Origin: Rosa chinensis
Lineage: Eukaryota; Streptophyta; Magnoliopsida; Rosales; Rosaceae
Direction: 5' to 3'
Assembly (NCBI RefSeq): GCF_002994745.2
Contig: NC_037094.1
Span: 26,761,001 to 26,825,000 of the forward strand
DNA length: 64,000 bases
Shown in pieces: positions 59,795 through 64,000 of the stretch. The position numbers were made by a program, and so were the translations under genes. The notes beneath the pieces are model-generated. The model was not told where the DNA came from, did not search any database, and saw nothing but the letters and a program-made list of their open reading frames with translations. Every line of letters begins with the position of its first letter. Position 1 is the first letter of the stretch.

Positions 59795-62505
59795 TGACAG
59801 GACCCGCCCCGGATTTCACCTTGAAAATCCAAAGTGGTCCTGTGGGGCCCACCTCAGAAGAAATTCTACCAAAAATTTGGCGGAACTCCCTCTAAAAGTA
59901 GACTACCCAAAAACCTGTAGAAAGATATTTACACTTCTAAAATAATCCACCCTTATTCTTCTAGAGCCATCCTGCTTCCTATATCACAACATCTCTCATT
60001 TCACAAACAATTCTGAACTTAAGAATATTAATCTCATAAGTTATCAGAGCAATCTAATGTACAGGCGTACAAGAGAATATAATACAAGATAAAGGACCGA
60101 TACTTTTATAATGTGGAAGCTATGACAGCTATACCTCAACCCCAAGTACGCTCGACCTCAAGCTAAACTGGCCTGCAAACTGGGCATTTAAAACAGAAGG
60201 GCCCAGGGGAAAACATTTAAAAATCGTTAGAGTGAGTGGACGAAAAATAAGTAATTTCAAATAAATAAGTAAAATTTAATGTTTTCCCAAGTTATTCTCT
60301 AAAACCTCGCATGCAGTAACAATCTTGGAAATACTTATAATCATCATCTTTACTGCAATCTCTTAAAATCTCATCCTCAATCATTTTTAAAACATCCTTT
60401 TCAAGAGGTTCGTTTGATGACTAGAAAGGACTGCTGTCTAGTCATCTCATGCCATCTAGGAGGGACTGCCACCCAGATGATGCATCGGAAGGCACTGCCA
60501 ACCGGAATAGGAGGCGGTGGATAGAAGGGACTGCTAACTAACCACAGGTAGTTAGAAAGGACTGCCAACTAACTACCTCATGTCATCTGGAAGGGACTGC
60601 CAACCAGGTGATGCATCGGAAGGGACTGCCAACCGGGATGTAGTCTGGAAGGGAATGCTAACTAGGTAATGCATGCATGTGCTGACTGATAGCCTCCTCA
60701 ATAAACTGGAAACAACCTCTTTCAATTACTTGCTTTCAGAAAGAAACTCGATATTACTTCAATAAATCATTAATAATTCACCGAAAGCATAACTCAGGAT
60801 TATCTCGCTAACTCAAACCTCAATATCTCAATAAATCCTCGAAAACATAAATCAAATACTCTGTAAACCAATAAATGCTTTCGGAAAGAATCTCAATCTA
60901 ACTTCAAGGCTGATAAGTGCGGAGCTCAAAGCTCAATAAATCTCGATAATTCAATCATGCTTAAATATTCGATGAAACATTCATACTCGTGAATCCTCAT
61001 AAAAACCGATATTCGAAATCAATAATTCTCATAATATTTTCTTAATCAGTCACTTCCCGAAAATCATTTCCCAACTCAATAACTCATTAATAAATAGCTT
61101 GAAAAATCTATTAAAAGCCCTCGGGAAGGAAATCCACTAAAAATCCTGTAACTCATAGAGCATAATAAATCTCAAGAAATCAAGCTCATAAAATCATAAC
61201 ACTCAATAATTCAAATAATAAATTAAACCTCAATCGGAAAATAATAATATACTGCATGCACATTTAATTTAAAATAAATGTCCACTCACAGTACAATTTA
61301 GGCGATCACGCATAGGAGTTCCTTCATCGAGTAATAGCTTGGTATATCGCCCTGTACACAATTATAATTCGTGAATATTGAGTCGGCAATTAAATACGAT
61401 TCCTAAAATCAAATCCTCATAATCATATCTTCACTTCTTCTGGAATTCAACCCAAATTATACCACTAATACCAATTCGTTAATTTAAAGGTTTCAAGGCA
61501 AAACCGAGAGATATCCGATAGTCGGATTCTCGTAAATCGGTAATGAAATTCTAAATTCCAGAAATTTCATAATCAACACAACTTTTCTTCAATTCCAACC
61601 AAATTCACATTTACGAGCTCTACATCAATTATAGGATCTAATAGGCTAAAAAATCGAAGTCAGAAAACTGCCCTACGTGCCTCTAAGCGCCCCTACAGGC
61701 GGCCACCACCTCCGATGGCCACCAAATTTTGGCAGCAGCAACATCACAACAGACCCAACAAGTTTCTCAACTACAGTACATTCCAATTTTACCTTTAAGT
61801 GCTCGAAATTGGCCGGTGAAGAAAACCCAGAAAATCCAAGAGCCCTAGGATCGGGTTTTGATCGATTCTCCCTCTACACTGCAAATCGTGGCTCAAGGCT
61901 AGGGGGAAAATGATCCTTGGCGAAAACCGCACCTTTCGAAGCAGGTTTGGTGACCGAAGACTGTCAGAAATGGCTGAATCGCCTGAAAAGCTCAAACTGC
62001 CCCCGTGAGGTTTCTTGCTTCGATTCGGGGTTTTCCGGCCAAATCTCCGAAACTCAAGGGCACTAGCGTCAAGAGGAGGAAGAGGTGATCACGTGGTGGC
62101 TGGTTGCCCACCGGTTAATGGCCGGACGGCAGCGAATCGAAGGGGAGAAGGAATTGCCCGAAGAGGAAAGGGGAGAGATCGGGGGAGAGGAGAGAGAAAG
62201 GTGGGTTTCCGGATTTGAAAACCTACCACAGTAAATTTTCATTATTTATACAAATTTCTACCATAAACAGTAACTTTACTTTTTCTCTTATAACTTTCGC
62301 ATACGAACTCCGATTTTTACGTACCACATGTTCACGGACTCGGTTTAACATCCTCTACAACTTTCATGAAGAATATTTGCTCAAATTTTGACCTGAACAA
62401 AAAGCCAACTTTTAGGGCCTCTAAAATGATAGTAAAAGTGAAAGTAAAGATCATTCACCGTCCAGGTGACTAGTAAACCGGTGAATTCGGGTTCGGGACG
62501 TCACA
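59795..62505. mobile_element. Probable solo LTR (2711 bp) inside the CACTA end
   Basis: It starts TGACAGGACCCGCCCCGG and ends GGTTCGGGACGTCACA. A perfect CGCGC duplication flanks it (59790-59794 and 62506-62510). TG...CA ends and a 5 bp duplication fit an LTR. The ends also resemble each other in inverted orientation over about 26 bases (roughly three quarters matching), which is more than LTRs usually show. The length and internal minisatellite fit long-LTR gypsy elements. Open frames near 61677-62218 are not conserved. Confidence 0.65.
60405..60670 (+). repeat. Minisatellite with GGACTGC core
   Basis: At least seven units of about 30-45 bp share GGAAGGGACTGCCAACC-like cores interrupted by GATGCATC and TAGTCATCTCATG-type pieces. 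It lies inside the probable solo LTR. Confidence 0.85.
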
Positions 62506-62510
62506 CGCGC

Positions 62511-62715
62511 GCCTTAAAAGACTTGCCTCGTTGGTCTTTTACGGCGTGCTACGAATGTATGCCGTAAATAAGGTGTTCGTGTTGGTCTTTCACGGCGTGC
62601 TATTTATGCGCACCATAAAAGACTTCTCTTATAGGTCTTTCACGGCGTGCTTTTATTGCATGCCATAAATGTTACTTTATATTTATAGCATCCTTATAAT
62701 GTGCGCCGTAAATAA
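62511..62715 (+). repeat. CACTA subterminal repeats
   Basis: Four to five units contain ACGGCGTGCT or its GCCGTAAATAAGG partner. The two motifs are near-complementary (GCACGCCGT), so the region could fold back on itself. Confidence 0.65.
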
Positions 62716-63575
62716 GGTTAACAATTTTGAGATCCCGCTTTTTTTTTTTTGTGCTAAATTCTAATTTCCCACCCAATCGGCCAATCTCTTACTAAAGAAT
62801 TTCACGTCTGACAAAGTCACAAAACAGACGCTCGACCCAAACCCAGACACTATCAGGCTATCATCTCTCCCTTCGTCTCTCTTCTCTCTCACCCTTCTTC
62901 TCTTAATCCTTGTTCAAACTAATCCAATCATCCAAGGTGGGTGAATACCTCTGTCTCATCTCCCCCAAACTAAATTAGGGTTTCTTTCCGACCTGAGGAT
63001 GAACAAACATGATGTGAATCAATAAAATATGATTTTGCTTTTGGGTGTAAAGTAATAAGGTAGCACAGGAAGGGCGAGTCTATCACCACGGTTGCTTACT
63101 GGGATTCGGCCGGAATGGGCATACCCTTGCCACGACGTTAAGTTCCTCGATTTCGAGGGTTTCTCTAGTTTCCAATATTGCCCTCTTCAGGTATGTTTTT
63201 CTACATTTATCTGTCTTTGATCCTTCCTTCTTGAATTATTGAATTGCTGATTTTGGTTTATATTTAGTAAATGTTGCTTTCAATTTGTATGAGACTTGCT
63301 CGGTCGGTTGCGTTACTGATCGGACTGTGTGTTTCCTTTTGTAAATCCTTATAGATCTGTCCATGTTTATCTTTCAATTAGGTCAATTGTTAAGAACTGA
63401 GTTGGATAATTATTCTATCCGATTTCATTTCATTTGGATTAGTTTCAGATTCAAAGATTTTGTCTACATTTTATTGAAATTCTGTTTTCTGAAGAGGTTA
63501 TTCTCTTTCTAATTCAAGGTGTGTTTCTGGTAAACTAGGTTATCAGTAGAAGAGATTGTTTTTTTTTTTTTATAG
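62716..63575 (+). other. UTR-like and intron-like sequence, source gene unknown
   Basis: CT-rich sequence at 62860-62930 followed by GGGTTTCTTTCCGACCTGAG and later a piece ending CCCTCTTCAG before GTATGTTTTT (a donor-like site at 63190). It reads like a 5' UTR with an intron. It could be a gene captured by the CACTA element or a host gene at the window edge. Confidence 0.35.
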
Positions 63576-63657
63576 CAATCATGAGTTTGAGCAGTGGAAT
63601 GAGGAAATGTCTCTGCCAAGGTCTTGATGTGTTCAGAAGCACCGCTATCAAAACCAG
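63576..63657 (+). CDS. Unidentified first coding exon, partial
   Basis: A T-rich tract and TATAG acceptor precede ATG at 63581; the frame reads MSLSSGMRKCLCQGLDVFRS and continues to CAAAACCAG before GTCACT (donor). Around 25 residues. I do not recognise it, and no continuation was found before the window ends. Confidence 0.35.
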
Positions 63658-64000
63658 GTCACTTTGATGTCATCTGTTGCTTATTTTGGTTGTTGCCATT
63701 GTATTTCGATAGCAAGTGTTTGCATAATGTGATAGTATTTACAAGCTTTAGATTTTAGAGAAAATAGTTGAATATGGTTTCCCGTGTAAGTAGTGTTCAA
63801 ATGAAGGTCCTTATGTTTAAAGTAGAGTACTGTATATGTCTTCCTTGCTAACTGAAAATTCCACCTAGTCTAGGATGTACTACAAAGAATACAACTAAAT
63901 TGTTGAAGTTCAGATGTTAAAATATGATAAAATGGAAAATATGTGGAGATGTGACGCTATTACACATTTCCCTCACTGCAATTTATCTGTTACCTGATAC
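63658..64000 (+). other. Probable intron, no further exon seen
   Basis: AT-rich sequence after the donor-like site, reaching the window edge. No open frame recognised. Confidence 0.3.

Larger units (their letters stand above)
59738..64000 (+). mobile_element. Left part of a second CACTA-like element
   Basis: The left end is CACTACAACAAATCTAGG. Its subterminal region is cut after 57 bases by the LTR insertion and resumes at 62511-62715 with repeated CACGGCGTGC-type motifs (TTTACGGCGTGC, TTCACGGCGTGC) and AATAAGGT units. The right end is not in the window, so the full length and target duplication are unknown. The end coordinate is the window edge. Confidence 0.55.

Noticed and set aside
60405..60670. 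CRISPR-like array
   Set aside because: Units vary in length and sequence without constant repeats or unique spacers; the context is plant nuclear DNA, so it is a minisatellite.
61677..62218. Two open frames near the right side of the probable solo LTR
   Set aside because: They lie within a repeated element, overlap frames on the other strand and contain no known domain.

Overview
This window is nuclear DNA of a flowering plant, very probably a eudicot. It has GT-AG spliceosomal introns, a plastid-derived fragment, and most major plant transposon types: Ty1/copia and Ty3/gypsy LTR elements, LINE, SINE, hAT, MULE, CACTA and MITE. The repeat types look Rosaceae-like to me, but nothing in the window proves the family. 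Only one host gene looks intact: the AP-2 clathrin adaptor medium (mu) subunit, on the minus strand at 40686-46406, with 13 coding exons giving 438 aa. Everything else I can name is a transposable element, a gene fragment carried by one, or a broken gene copy.

Layout. 1-13041: two related, decayed copia elements placed tail to tail (plus element 1-4005, minus element 6445-13041 with TSD GTTAT), with a Harbinger-like MITE between them. A 0.6-0.7 kb non-coding direct repeat occurs at 4268-4955 and 13968-14592. 13302-13495: an exon-like cysteine-rich peptide. 15404-18032: a very young 2.6 kb copia-like element whose only gene encodes GAG, two zinc knuckles and a protease motif (TR-GAG type). It sits directly in front of an intronless PRP38 splicing-factor pseudogene (18039-18904). 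19725-20115: a MITE split by a SINE. 20943-24663: a SMARCA3/RAD5-like SNF2-RING pseudogene split by a 1.7 kb solo LTR. 25043-25253: a plastid ndhJ fragment. 25897-29330: the 3' part of an L1 LINE, split by two hAT-type elements. 29782-31601: a second PRP38 pseudogene copy split by a 968 bp insertion. Its downstream flank is split by a 7.0 kb copia element at 32212-39214.

40686-46406: AP2M. From 404 bp upstream of its start codon, a MULE (46810-51087) contains a second MULE (48971-50994) that carries a FAS1-like gene fragment and a gypsy LTR end with primer-binding sites. 51123 onward: a copia LTR with its primer-binding site and little else. 53554-59012: a CACTA element carrying fragments resembling coproporphyrinogen III oxidase and a beta-1,3-galactosyltransferase. 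59738 to the window end: a second CACTA-like element whose left end is split by a 2.7 kb probable solo LTR (59795-62505), followed by an unidentified exon-like stretch.

The sequence records several rounds of nested insertion, and most junctions can be dated relative to one another because the target-site duplications are readable. I see no operon-like or cooperative gene system. The most unusual items are the GAG-only element with a primer-binding site repeated across its LTR boundary, the gene-fragment-carrying CACTA, and the nested MULEs next to AP2M.
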